A stretch of DNA of 64,000 nt from Spirilliplanes yamanashiensis. GTDB taxonomy: Bacteria; Actinomycetota; Actinomycetes; Mycobacteriales; Micromonosporaceae. Positions 56,460 to 64,000 of the stretch are shown here, in pieces. The position numbers and the translations under genes were made by a program. The stretch spans positions 222,034 through 286,033 of the forward strand of contig NZ_BOOY01000001.1 of the NCBI RefSeq assembly GCF_016863475.1, in the 5' to 3' direction. How positions within the stretch are numbered: the first letter of the stretch is position 1; every line of letters starts with the position of its first letter. Below the pieces are notes generated by a model. That model saw nothing but the letters and a program-made list of their open reading frames with translations. It searched no databases and was not told the origin of the DNA.

Positions 56460-57356
56460 ATGCGCACCACCACACGGGGAACCATCGCCGCGCTCGCCCT
56501 GGCCACCGGCCTGGCGCTCGCCGGCTGCAACAACGCCGGCACCGCCGGCGCCGGCGCCGACGCCGGCGCCGGTCCGGGCGCCACCACGGCCCCGGCCGTG
56601 CCCGCCGACCCGAAGGCCGCCCTCGCCGCCTCGACGGCCGAGCTGAAGAAGGGCGACTACACCTTCACCGTCGCCGCCGTCGACCAGAACGCCACCGGCA
56701 ACGCCCACATGGCCAGCACCAGCGCCTCGCTCGTGTCGGAGTCCACCGACCCCGAGGCCAAGGGCACGTTCGAGTTCCGCGTGGTCGGCACCGACCACTT
56801 CATGAAGATCAAGATGGACCTCGGCGATGCGGGCCAGGACCTCGGCGACCTCGGCGAGCTCGGCGACAGCCCCGAGATGAAGAAGCTCGCCGACACCCTG
56901 AAGCAGATGCAGGAGATGTTCAGCGGCAAGTACTGGTCGAAGCTCGACACCGCCAAGGTCACCAGCAAGATGGCCACCCGCTTCGACGCCGCCAACCCCG
57001 ACATCACCGGCTCCGCCGCCCTGCTCGACGGGGTCGTGACCGCCGAGAAGCAGGCCGACGGCAGCTACGCCGGCACCCTGGACGCCACCAGGTCGGGCCC
57101 GGGCCAGCAGCTGTGGACGTCCAAGGAGCTGACGCAGCACGCCGAGAAGCTCAAGGCCGTGCCGTTCGTCGCCACCCTCGACGCCCAGGGCCGCCTCGCC
57201 TCGCTGACGATCGACGTCCCGGGCGTCGGCAGCAACACCGCCGGCGAGTACAAGACCACCATCACCGGGTACGGCACCGGCAAGCCCGTCGAGGCACCGC
57301 CGGCCGCCGAGACGCGCGAGGCCACCGCGCAGACGTACGAGATGCTCAACCGGTAG
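56460..57356 (+). CDS. LppX/LprAFG-type lipoprotein (second copy)
   Basis: A 298-residue paralogue of the lipoprotein at 55025. The lipobox is LAGC with Cys23, followed by a glycine/alanine linker encoded by a run of GCCGGC repeats. GDYTFTVAAV, YWSKLDTAKV and YKTTITGYGTGKP line up with the first copy. TAGGCT near 56412-56417 may be its -10 with a leader of about 40 bases. The two copies around a TPR gene suggest a duplicated lipid-handling unit. Confidence 0.87.
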   Translation: MRTTTRGTIAALALATGLALAGCNNAGTAGAGADAGAGPGATTAPAVPADPKAALAASTAELKKGDYTFTVAAVDQNATGNAHMASTSASLVSESTDPEAKGTFEFRVVGTDHFMKIKMDLGDAGQDLGDLGELGDSPEMKKLADTLKQMQEMFSGKYWSKLDTAKVTSKMATRFDAANPDITGSAALLDGVVTAEKQADGSYAGTLDATRSGPGQQLWTSKELTQHAEKLKAVPFVATLDAQGRLASLTIDVPGVGSNTAGEYKTTITGYGTGKPVEAPPAAETREATAQTYEMLNR

Positions 57357-57365
57357 CCGCGGCCA

Positions 57366-57400
57366 CCCGCACCGGAGGCGTCAGGCGCCTTCGGTGCGGG
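57366..57400. terminator. Hairpin shared by convergent genes
   Basis: CCCGCACCG (57366-57374) pairs with CGGTGCGGG (57392-57400), with further pairing inside. It lies 10 bases after the lipoprotein stop and covers the last codons and stop of xseB, so it can end both transcripts. Confidence 0.7.
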
Positions 57401-57587
57401 CCCGCCGGGCCGTGTCGATGCGGTCCCGCGCGCCGTCCAGCCAGCCCTGGCAGATGTCGGCGAGCTTCTCGCCGCGCTCCCACAGCGCCAGCGACTCCTC
57501 CAGCGAGCTGCCGCCGGTCTCCAGCCGCTCCACCACCGACGCCAGCTCGGTGCGCGCCTGCTCGTAGCTCAGTGTCTCGTCGCTCAT
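57381..57587 (-). CDS. xseB: Exodeoxyribonuclease VII small subunit
   Basis: A 68-residue helical subunit. [21 protein letters not shown] then [19 protein letters not shown] is the XseB signature. It binds the large subunit to make single-strand exonuclease VII, used in mismatch and damage processing. ATG 57587 overlaps the xseA stop (ATGA). Confidence 0.96.
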   Translation of the reverse strand: MSDETLSYEQARTELASVVERLETGGSSLEESLALWERGEKLADICQGWLDGARDRIDTARRARTEGA

Positions 57588-58822
57588 CCCTGCTCCTGCT
57601 CGGCGGTGACGCGCAGCTCGCCCTCGGCGAGGCGTACCCGGAGAATGTCGCCCGGCGTGACCTCGGACGCCGCGCGGACGACGTGGCCGTCGGCGCGCTG
57701 CACGATGGCGTAGCCGCGCTCCAGCGTCGCGGCGGGCGACAGGGCCCGCAGCTGCGCCACGGTGTGCCGCAGCTCCTCGCCCGCGGCCCGCAGCCGCACG
57801 TCGAGGCTGCGCCCGGCCCGGTCGCGCAGGGCGACGACGTCGGCGGCGCGCTGCTCGATCATCGCCTCGGGCCGGGCCAGCGACGGCCGCGACCGCCACG
57901 CCTCGATGCGGTGGGTCTCGCGGTCGAGCATGGTGGCGACGGCCCGGTCGAGGCGGCGCCGCGCCTGGTCGATGAGGCGGGACTCCTCGGCCAGGTCGGG
58001 CACGATGCGCTTGGCCGCGTCGGTCGGCGTGGACGCGCGCACGTCGGCGACGTAGTCGACCAGCGGGGCGTCCGTCTCGTGGCCGATCGCGCTGACCACG
58101 GGCGTGCGGCAGCCGAACACGGCGCGGCACAGGGCCTCGTCGGAGAACGGCAGCAGGTCCTCGACGCTGCCGCCGCCGCGGGCCAGCACGATGACGTCGA
58201 CCGTGTCGTCGTTGTCGAGCACCTTGAGCGCGTCGATGATCTGCGGGACGGCCGTCGGGCCCTGCACGGGCACGTTGAGCACCCGGATGTCGACGGCGGG
58301 CCAGCGCCGGCGCGTGTTCATCAGCACGTCGCGCTCGGCGGCGGAGGCGCGGCCGGTGATGAGCCCGACCCGGCGCGGCAGGAACGGTGGCCGGCGCTTG
58401 CGCTCGCGGGCGAACAGGCCCTCGGCGGCGAGCAGCTTCTTCAGCTTCTCCAGCCGGGCCAGCAGCTCGCCCAGCCCGACCTGGCGGATCTCGTCGGCGC
58501 GCAGGCTGAGCGTGCCGCGCGCCGGGTAGAACTCGGGCTTGGCGTGCAGGGTGACCCGGGCGCCCTCGGCCAGCTCGGGCGCGCCCGCGTCGAGCACGTC
58601 GCGGTGCGCGGTGACCGTGAGGCTCAGGTCGGCCGACGGGTCGCGCAGCGTGAGGAACACGACCGAGGCGCCCGGCCGGCGGCTGATCTGCGCGACCTGC
58701 CCGTCGACCCACACCCAGCCCAGCTTGGCGATCCACGCGCCGACCTTCTGGCTGACGACGCGCACCGGCCACGGCTCCTCGGCGGTGCTCCTCGGCACGC
58801 CCCCGGCGTCGGTGTCCGTCAC
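57584..58822 (-). CDS. xseA: Exodeoxyribonuclease VII large subunit
   Basis: A 412-residue large subunit: an OB-fold DNA-binding domain (about 35-125), then the catalytic domain with [33 protein letters not shown] and [23 protein letters not shown], then a helical region and a C-terminal LERGYAIVQ strand segment. GTG 58822 is seven bases from TAGGCT on its strand (plus 58830-58835), which overlaps the stop of the upstream gene. Confidence 0.96.
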   Translation of the reverse strand: MTDTDAGGVPRSTAEEPWPVRVVSQKVGAWIAKLGWVWVDGQVAQISRRPGASVVFLTLRDPSADLSLTVTAHRDVLDAGAPELAEGARVTLHAKPEFYPARGTLSLRADEIRQVGLGELLARLEKLKKLLAAEGLFARERKRRPPFLPRRVGLITGRASAAERDVLMNTRRRWPAVDIRVLNVPVQGPTAVPQIIDALKVLDNDDTVDVIVLARGGGSVEDLLPFSDEALCRAVFGCRTPVVSAIGHETDAPLVDYVADVRASTPTDAAKRIVPDLAEESRLIDQARRRLDRAVATMLDRETHRIEAWRSRPSLARPEAMIEQRAADVVALRDRAGRSLDVRLRAAGEELRHTVAQLRALSPAATLERGYAIVQRADGHVVRAASEVTPGDILRVRLAEGELRVTAEQEQG

Positions 58823-58832
58823 GCGGCCCAGC

Positions 58833-59342
58833 CTACGGGCGGCGGCCGACAGCCTTGCGCACCAGCGCCACCACGATCACCAGCAGCACCCCGGCGAACG
58901 CCCAGAACGCCAGGTCGGCGAGGAACGGCGTCCAGTGGAAGTTCCACGGCTTGGCCAGCGCGGCCCGCTGCGCCTCGCCCGGCGTCTCGCCCGTGTCGCC
59001 GCGGCGCAGCGGCAGGAACGGGTAGCCGCGACCGACCAGGTAGGCGTACATGCCGCCGGTGGTCTCCTTGACCTGGACGAGGCTCGCCGCCGTGCCGGCC
59101 AGCGCGACCACGGCCGTGGCGATCACGCCCACCGGGCGCACCCGCAACCCGAGCCGGGGCAGGAAGATCAGCGCCGCGCCGCCGGCGGTGGCGACCGCGC
59201 CCGCGACCAGCGACTCCCGCACCCGTTCGGGGGAGCCGAGCTGGTCGAGCAGCACCATCAGCCCGGCGATCATGCCGAGCGCGCCCGCGGCGGACACCAG
59301 GATCTGCCCGCCGAGGCGGCGCGCCGACAGGGCCGTCTCCAC
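58833..59342 (-). CDS. Four-helix membrane protein, xseA neighbour
   Basis: A 169-residue membrane protein with four hydrophobic segments: [55 protein letters not shown] and [18 protein letters not shown] polar loop with Pro, Gly and Trp lies between the third and fourth. No function is known. It ends ten bases before the xseA start. Probable -10 GATACT sits six bases before GTG 59342 on its strand. Confidence 0.8.
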   Translation of the reverse strand: METALSARRLGGQILVSAAGALGMIAGLMVLLDQLGSPERVRESLVAGAVATAGGAALIFLPRLGLRVRPVGVIATAVVALAGTAASLVQVKETTGGMYAYLVGRGYPFLPLRRGDTGETPGEAQRAALAKPWNFHWTPFLADLAFWAFAGVLLVIVVALVRKAVGRRP

Positions 59343-59444
59343 GCCTTCAGTATCGCCCGATCTGTGGTGATGTGCGCCGGAAACGGGCGCCGCGGTCCCG
59401 CTGTGGCGCTGTCCACAGGCCGGTCGTGCGCGGCGCGGGGCACG

Positions 59445-59456
59445 TACCATGGCCGG
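59445..59456 (+). promoter_or_regulatory. Leaderless -10 of ispH
   Basis: TACCAT (59445-59450), six bases, then GTG 59457. It decides the start, since the ATG at 59449 is out of frame. Confidence 0.5.
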
Positions 59457-60434
59457 GTGACCGAGACCCGTAAGCGTGTGCTCCTGGCCAAGCCGCGTGG
59501 CTACTGCGCCGGCGTCGACCGGGCCGTGCAGACGGTCGAAGAGGCGCTGAAGCTCTACGGCGCCCCGATCTACGTGCGCAAGCAGATCGTGCACAACAAG
59601 CACGTGGTCACCACTCTCGAGGCGCAGGGCGCCGTCTTCGTGGAGGAGAACGAGGAGGTGCCCGAGGGCGCCACCGTCATCTTCTCCGCCCACGGCGTCG
59701 CCCCCGAGGTCCACGAGCAGGCCCGTGAGCGCAACCTGCGCGCCATCGACGCCACCTGCCCGCTCGTCACCAAGGTCCACCACGAGGCCCGCCGGTTCGC
59801 CGCCGACGACTACGACATCCTGCTCATCGGCCACGAGGGCCACGAGGAGGTCATCGGCACCTCCGGCGAGGCCCCCGCGCACATCCAGCTCATCGACGGC
59901 CCCGAGGACGCCGACAAGGTCGTCGTCCGCGACCCGGCCAAGGTCGTCTGGCTGTCCCAGACCACCCTCAGCGTCGACGAGACCATGGAGACCGTCGCCC
60001 GGCTCAAGACCCGGCTGCCGCTGCTGCAGTCCCCGCCGTCCGACGACATCTGCTACGCCACCTCCAACCGCCAGCTCGCGGTCAAGGAGATCGCCGAGCA
60101 GTGCGACGTGATGCTCGTCGTCGGCTCCCGCAACTCGTCCAACTCCGTGCGTCTCGTCGAGGTCGCCGTCGACGCGGGCGCCCGCGCCGGCCACCTCATC
60201 GACTACGCCCACGAGATCCGCGAGGAGTGGCTCGACGGCGTCACCACCGTCGGCCTCACCTCCGGCGCCAGCGTCCCCGACGAGCTGGTCATGCAGGTCC
60301 TCGAGTTCCTGGCCGCACGCGGCTTCGGCGAGGTCACCGAATTCGTGACCGCCGACGAGCGGCTCACCTTCTCCCTGCCGCAGGAACTCAAGCGCGACAT
60401 GAAGAAGGCCGCGCTGTCACAGCCGCTGGGCTAG
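59457..60434 (+). CDS. ispH: 4-hydroxy-3-methylbut-2-enyl diphosphate reductase
   Basis: A 325-residue [4Fe-4S] enzyme, last step of the MEP pathway, giving isopentenyl and dimethylallyl diphosphate. The three cluster cysteines are Cys17 (GYCAGV), Cys101 (DATCPLV) and Cys199 ([10 protein letters not shown]); FSAHGV and TSGASVPD are substrate motifs. The product feeds the cis-prenyltransferase at 43223. TACCAT at 59445-59450 lies six bases before GTG 59457. The last 18 bases overlap the convergent glycosyltransferase. Confidence 0.97.
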   Translation: MTETRKRVLLAKPRGYCAGVDRAVQTVEEALKLYGAPIYVRKQIVHNKHVVTTLEAQGAVFVEENEEVPEGATVIFSAHGVAPEVHEQARERNLRAIDATCPLVTKVHHEARRFAADDYDILLIGHEGHEEVIGTSGEAPAHIQLIDGPEDADKVVVRDPAKVVWLSQTTLSVDETMETVARLKTRLPLLQSPPSDDICYATSNRQLAVKEIAEQCDVMLVVGSRNSSNSVRLVEVAVDAGARAGHLIDYAHEIREEWLDGVTTVGLTSGASVPDELVMQVLEFLAARGFGEVTEFVTADERLTFSLPQELKRDMKKAALSQPLG

Positions 60435-61481
60435 TTCCGCCGGCGCCGGCATCGCCGCCATCTCGTCGCGCACCTCCCGCGCCGCCGCCCGCACCCCCTC
60501 GTCGGTCAGCAGCCGCTCCAGGTCCGCGGCCGAGATCGCGGCCGCGTCCACCGCCATGCCCGCACCGCGCCGCTGCACCGCCTCCGCGTTGAACCGGCGG
60601 TCACCCGCACCCGGCACCACCAGCTGCGGCACCCCCTCCGCCAGCGCCCCCAGCACACTGCCCGCCCCGCCGTGGTGCACGAACGCGTCCGCGTGCGGCA
60701 GCACCAGGTGCAACGGCACCCGCCCCACCGTTCGCACGTTCGCCGGCAACCCCTTCCGCGGCCCCCGCACCAGCACGAACTCCGCGTCCACCCCCGGCGC
60801 GGCCGCCACCACCGCCGCCGTCGGATCACCCCCGCCGCCCGGCGACCGCACCGTGCTGTAACTGACGACCACCCGCGGCCGGTCACCCCGCCGCGCCAGC
60901 CACTCCGGCACGTCCCCGCCCCCCGAGAACGGCACCGCCCGCACCGGCGTGCCCGCCCGCGCCCCCACCACACTCGGCGGGGCGATCGTCACCAGCTCAC
61001 CCACCACGAACGGCTTGCCCACCTCGGCCGCCACCGCCTCCGCCAGCACCCGCCCGTCGAACAGGCTGTTCTCCACCACCACCGTCCGCGTCCCGGTGCG
61101 CCGCGCCGCCAGCGCCCCCGCCACCGCCAGCGGCTCCACCAGCACCAGATCCGGCTGCCACTGCTCCACCAGCGCATCCGTCAACGGCCCCATCTTCCGG
61201 GCGATCCGTGCGAACAACGGCGCCACCGCCCGCACCCCCGCCCGCCCCTGCAACTCCAACCGCATCAGCCGGGGATGCCGCACCACCAGCGGCAGCGCCG
61301 CCCGGCCCACACTCACCCCCGGCGCCACGTCCCGCTTCGGCAACCCCGGAGTCGCCACCCCGATCGCGTCACCACCGCTCGCCAGCAACACCTCGTGCCC
61401 GGCCTCCTTCAGCGCCCGGGCCAGCGGCACCAGCGGCAACAGGTGTCCCACCAGCGGCGCGGCCACGACGAGAACCCTCAT
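60417..61481 (-). CDS. UGT/MGT-type glycosyltransferase (GT1)
   Basis: A 354-residue GT-B enzyme. [21 protein letters not shown] starts the acceptor domain and [25 protein letters not shown] is the donor motif of GT1 macrolide or natural-product transferases (HHGGxGT-like). This points to glycosylation of a small hydrophobic molecule. ATG 61481 has GAGAGGAG. No biosynthetic cluster is adjacent. Confidence 0.9.
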   Translation of the reverse strand: MRVLVVAAPLVGHLLPLVPLARALKEAGHEVLLASGGDAIGVATPGLPKRDVAPGVSVGRAALPLVVRHPRLMRLELQGRAGVRAVAPLFARIARKMGPLTDALVEQWQPDLVLVEPLAVAGALAARRTGTRTVVVENSLFDGRVLAEAVAAEVGKPFVVGELVTIAPPSVVGARAGTPVRAVPFSGGGDVPEWLARRGDRPRVVVSYSTVRSPGGGGDPTAAVVAAAPGVDAEFVLVRGPRKGLPANVRTVGRVPLHLVLPHADAFVHHGGAGSVLGALAEGVPQLVVPGAGDRRFNAEAVQRRGAGMAVDAAAISAADLERLLTDEGVRAAAREVRDEMAAMPAPAELAQRL

Positions 61482-61576
61482 GTCGACGCTCCTCTCAGGT
61501 CTGTCCACAGGGGGCAGCGGGGGTCGTGCTGATGTCGGTACAGTACGGCGGCTTCACACGGGGGAGGGGCGCAACA

Positions 61577-62332
61577 GTGGTCAATCGGCTCATGAACAAC
61601 CGCTTCGGCGTCGCCGTCTTCGGGGCGGTCATCCTGGCCGTCGCCGTCGGCATGCTGAGCCAGAGCGACGTCACCTGCGGCGGGCGCACCATGCAACCCG
61701 GCGACGAGTGCGTCCAGACCCGCAAGGGCACCAGCACCACTCGCAGCTACGCCGAGCAGAAGCAGCACGACACCCTCATCGCCTGGGGTGCGCTGCTGGC
61801 CGGCACGGCCATGACGCTCGGCGGGGCGGCGCGCATCGTGACGGTGGCGCGCCGGCGGCGCGGCGATCGGGCCGCGGAGGCCGGGCAGCCTCCGGTCGCC
61901 GCCGCCGCCGCCTCCGCCTTCGGCGGGCAGCAGCCGGTGGGGTACGCGCAGGGCGGGCAGTCGCAGGCCTGGGGGGCTCCGCATCAGCCGGCTGTGCAGC
62001 AGCAGGGGTGGAGTTCTCAACCGTACGCGGCGCCGGGTCACCCGGTCCCTGTCCACCAGGGTGCTGCGCCCGCTCAGCCGGGGTGGCCGCAGGCGCAGGC
62101 TCCGCAGCAGGGTTGGGGCCCGCAGCAGGGGTGGGACGCGCAGAACCAAGCCTCGGTGCAGCCGGGGTGGGACCAGCCGGCCGCTCACCGGTCATCCGCC
62201 GAGACCCACGCCGCCCACCACGAGGGTTGGGTCCAGCCTCAGCCCGGGCCCCAGGCCTGGGAGCCGCAGCCGAACCCCCACCCCACGTGGGAGCAGCACC
62301 AGCCCGGACCTGCCGGCCAGCCGGGCGGATAG
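61577..62332 (+). CDS. Membrane protein with Gln/Pro/Trp-rich tail
   Basis: A 251-residue protein with two helices (about 9-27 and 66-84) enclosing a short outer loop containing TCGGRTMQPGDECVQT, whose two cysteines may form a disulfide, then a cytoplasmic tail with repeated QQGW, PGWxQ and GWDxQ motifs of low complexity. GTG 61577 has GGGGAGGGG at good spacing. Tail repeats suggest multivalent binding to proteins; function is unknown. Confidence 0.83.
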   Translation: MVNRLMNNRFGVAVFGAVILAVAVGMLSQSDVTCGGRTMQPGDECVQTRKGTSTTRSYAEQKQHDTLIAWGALLAGTAMTLGGAARIVTVARRRRGDRAAEAGQPPVAAAAASAFGGQQPVGYAQGGQSQAWGAPHQPAVQQQGWSSQPYAAPGHPVPVHQGAAPAQPGWPQAQAPQQGWGPQQGWDAQNQASVQPGWDQPAAHRSSAETHAAHHEGWVQPQPGPQAWEPQPNPHPTWEQHQPGPAGQPGG

Positions 62333-62423
62333 CCTGCCCGTCTCTAGCTGAGCGCCCTCAGGCAAGCCGGCCGTCCCCGGGCAAGCGGAGGGCGGCAGGC
62401 GCGGCGCCTGCGGGGCGGGCGCC

Positions 62424-62481
62424 GGCAGGCAGGGCGTCGACAGGCAGGGCGTCGGCGGTCAGGACTCGGCGGTCAGGACTC
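62424..62481. repeat. Short tandem repeats (two 15-base, two 14-base units)
   Basis: 62424-62438 and 62439-62453 differ at one base (GGCAGGCAGGGCGTC type); 62454-62467 and 62468-62481 are identical (GGCGGTCAGGACTC). They lie in the spacer before the rmuC 3' end and no gene is supported in 62333-62516. Confidence 0.8.
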
Positions 62482-62516
62482 GGCGGTCCGGGCGCCCGGG
62501 GTCATGGGCCCGGCGG

Positions 62517-63728
62517 TCAGGGGGCCGAGCGGCGGTCGTGAGCAGCCGGTTCGCCGAAACGGGCCGTGCGCAGGGCCGTCAGCTCGTCCACGGTGGGCAG
62601 CAGTTCCGGGGCCTGCGGCTGGCGCGGGGTGACCTCCACCTGCGGCGGGGCGGGCAGCTCGTCGTCGGAGACGCCCAGGTCGGCGAGCTTGCGGGCGCTG
62701 ACCAGCACCCGCGCCTCCAATGAGCCGACCGCGCGGTTGTAGGCGGTCACCGCGCCGCCCAGCGCGCCGCCGAGCTTGCCGACGTGGTCGCCGAGGGTGG
62801 ACAGGCGGCCGTACAGCTCGCGGGCCAGCGTGTGGACGGCCGCCGCGTTGCGGGCCAGGGCCTCCTGGCGCCACGTGTACGCGACCGTGCGCAGCAGGGC
62901 GATCAGGGTGGCCGGGGTGGCCAGGACGACGTTGCGGCTGAAGGCGTGCTCCAGCAGGCTCGGGTCGCGCTGCAGGGCGGCGTCCAGGAACGGGTCGGCG
63001 GGCACGAACAGCACCACGAACTCCGGGCTCTGGTCGAACGCCGACCAGTACGCCTTCGCGGCCAGCGCGTCGACGTGGCCGCGCAGGTGGCGGGCGTGCC
63101 GGTCGAGGCAGGCGTCGCGGTCGCGTTCCTCGCGGGCCTCCGTCGCGGACAGGTACGCGTCCAGCGGGGCCTTCGCGTCGACCACCACGGTGCGGCCGCC
63201 GTGCAGGCGCACCACCAGGTCGGGGCGGACGCCCTGGTGGTCGGTGGCGGCGGTGACCTGTTCCGAGAAGTCGCAGTGGTCGAGCAGGCCGGCCGCCTCC
63301 ACGATGCGGCGCAGCTGGTGCTCGCCCCAGCGGCCGCGGACCTGCGGGGCGCGCAGCGCGGCCACGAGCTGCTTCGTCTCGGTGCGCAGCTCGCCGGAGA
63401 CGCTGCCCATGGCCCGCACCTGTTCGCGCAGCTCCGCGTACGCGTCGACGCGGTCGCGTTCCAGTTCGGCGACGCGCTGCTCGTACCGGCGCAGGGTCTC
63501 GTGCAACGGCGCCACCGCGCGCGCGACGGCCTCCTGCGACTGGGCCGTCGCCTCGTACGACAGGGAGCGCATGGACGCCTCCAGCCGGCCCTCGCCGTCC
63601 CGGGTGGCCTGCAGCGTGGCCTCCAGGCGCGCCACGTCGGCGCCGGAGCGCGCGCGGGCCGCGAACCAGCCCAGCGCGCCGCCCACCGCCAGACAGATGA
63701 TCACCACGGCCACGGTTCCGACAGTCAC
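62517..63728 (-). CDS. rmuC: RmuC family protein
   Basis: A 403-residue RmuC-type protein. An N-terminal membrane segment (about 5-24) leads to a coiled coil (about 32-130) and a PD-(D/E)XK nuclease-like core: GRWGEHQLRRIVEAAG, RPDLVVRLHGGRTVVVDAKAPLDAYL with the Asp/Lys catalytic pair, and VLFVPADPFLDAAL. RmuC limits recombination at inverted repeats in E. coli. Start GTG 63728. Confidence 0.93.
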   Translation of the reverse strand: MTVGTVAVVIICLAVGGALGWFAARARSGADVARLEATLQATRDGEGRLEASMRSLSYEATAQSQEAVARAVAPLHETLRRYEQRVAELERDRVDAYAELREQVRAMGSVSGELRTETKQLVAALRAPQVRGRWGEHQLRRIVEAAGLLDHCDFSEQVTAATDHQGVRPDLVVRLHGGRTVVVDAKAPLDAYLSATEAREERDRDACLDRHARHLRGHVDALAAKAYWSAFDQSPEFVVLFVPADPFLDAALQRDPSLLEHAFSRNVVLATPATLIALLRTVAYTWRQEALARNAAAVHTLARELYGRLSTLGDHVGKLGGALGGAVTAYNRAVGSLEARVLVSARKLADLGVSDDELPAPPQVEVTPRQPQAPELLPTVDELTALRTARFGEPAAHDRRSAP

Positions 63729-63738
63729 GCTCCGCAGC

Positions 63739-63948
63739 TTGTCACAGGGGTACGACCAGACGTGCGCGACGCGACACGGCGAGTACCGTCGAAATGCGAG
63801 GGGATCTCTGCTGTTCGTCCTGCTCGTGCTCCTGATCGCCGGGGCGGTCGCGGTGATCGCCGTGTCGCGGGCCCAGCGCCGCCGGCAGTACCTACTGGCG
63901 AACGCAGAAGACGCCGCCTACGCGAACCGCCACGATCGGCTCCACTGA
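63739..63948 (+). CDS. Small single-pass membrane protein
   Basis: The coding signal is clear at the C-terminal end: a hydrophobic helix (LLFVLLVLLIAGAVAVIAV) followed by SRAQRRRQYLLANAEDAAYANRHDRLH. The start is unclear. TTG 63739 is given as an in-frame option; GTG 63826 would cut the helix; two CTG codons at 63808 and 63811 follow AGGGGA at the usual distance and would make a 45-46-residue protein. A -10 TACCGT lies at 63784-63789. Divergent from rmuC. Confidence 0.5.
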   Translation: MSQGYDQTCATRHGEYRRNARGSLLFVLLVLLIAGAVAVIAVSRAQRRRQYLLANAEDAAYANRHDRLH

Positions 63949-64000
63949 ACTCCGCCCGGCCGCGTCCAGAGGCTGAAGCGGGTCGGAGAGTCCCGGCCCG

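Noticed and set aside
62333..62516. Small coding gene in the spacer before rmuC
   Set aside because: The sequence is short tandem repeats with no start signal or codon bias.

Overview
The window is very GC-rich, densely packed actinobacterial chromosome with GTG starts everywhere. Very high third-position GC, Pup-era actinobacterial families (PadR/ABC-2, LppX-type lipoproteins, mycosin, acyl-CoA carboxylase with an epsilon subunit) and gene order point to an actinomycete, most likely Micromonosporaceae; the family is inference, not read directly. No rRNA, tRNA, CRISPR array, phage or insertion sequence was recognised.

Left half (1-38 kb). A phospho-sugar mutase start, a Ser/Thr kinase, a methylmalonyl-CoA mutase large subunit, an M20 amidohydrolase, a cyclotransferase-like protein and LpdA lead to a three-gene operon of ATP-grasp, alpha-E and transglutaminase proteins, then accA3, a PadR/ABC export module, an O-methyltransferase, maf, a three-gene type VII secretion-like cluster, accE, a second large Ser/Thr kinase, accD, a giant repeat protein, birA, a PH-domain protein and two GtrA proteins. 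From memory this is the order of the Mycobacterium tuberculosis block pmmB / amiA / Rv3304 / lpdA / accA3 / maf / accE5 / accD5 / birA, opened up by insertions. The carboxylase subunits, biotin ligase and mutase form a propionyl-CoA to succinyl-CoA route.

Right half (38-64 kb). An ECF sigma factor with a C-terminal zinc-binding tail, GTP-dependent PEP carboxykinase, a membrane protein / isoprenoid reductase / cis-prenyltransferase set, two small unknown genes, a phosphotransferase with trehalose phosphatase, PhoH2 (PIN-PhoH) behind a possible small leader ORF, a lytic-transglycosylase-like protein with a perfect CRP-type site upstream, a trypsin, a rhomboid, membrane proteins, glpX with DUF4245, two LppX-type lipoproteins around a TPR protein, xseB/xseA, ispH, a glycosyltransferase and rmuC. 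uppS, phoH2, glpX, DUF4245, xseB, xseA and ispH recall M. tuberculosis Rv1086-Rv1110.

Regulatory reading. About twenty genes carry a TANNNT-like -10 box six to eight bases before the start codon and no Shine-Dalgarno, so leaderless transcription looks common. Perfect palindromes sit at the PadR/ABC junction (19974-19989) and between accE and the second kinase (26450-26465). Degenerate tandem repeats with a 24-base unit occur both in an intergenic region (21740-21931) and inside the giant repeat gene (33627-33914).

The best candidates for poorly described biology are the ATP-grasp/alpha-E/transglutaminase operon, the compact secretion-like cluster inside the carboxylase locus, the repeat protein next to birA, and the reductase/prenyltransferase pair.
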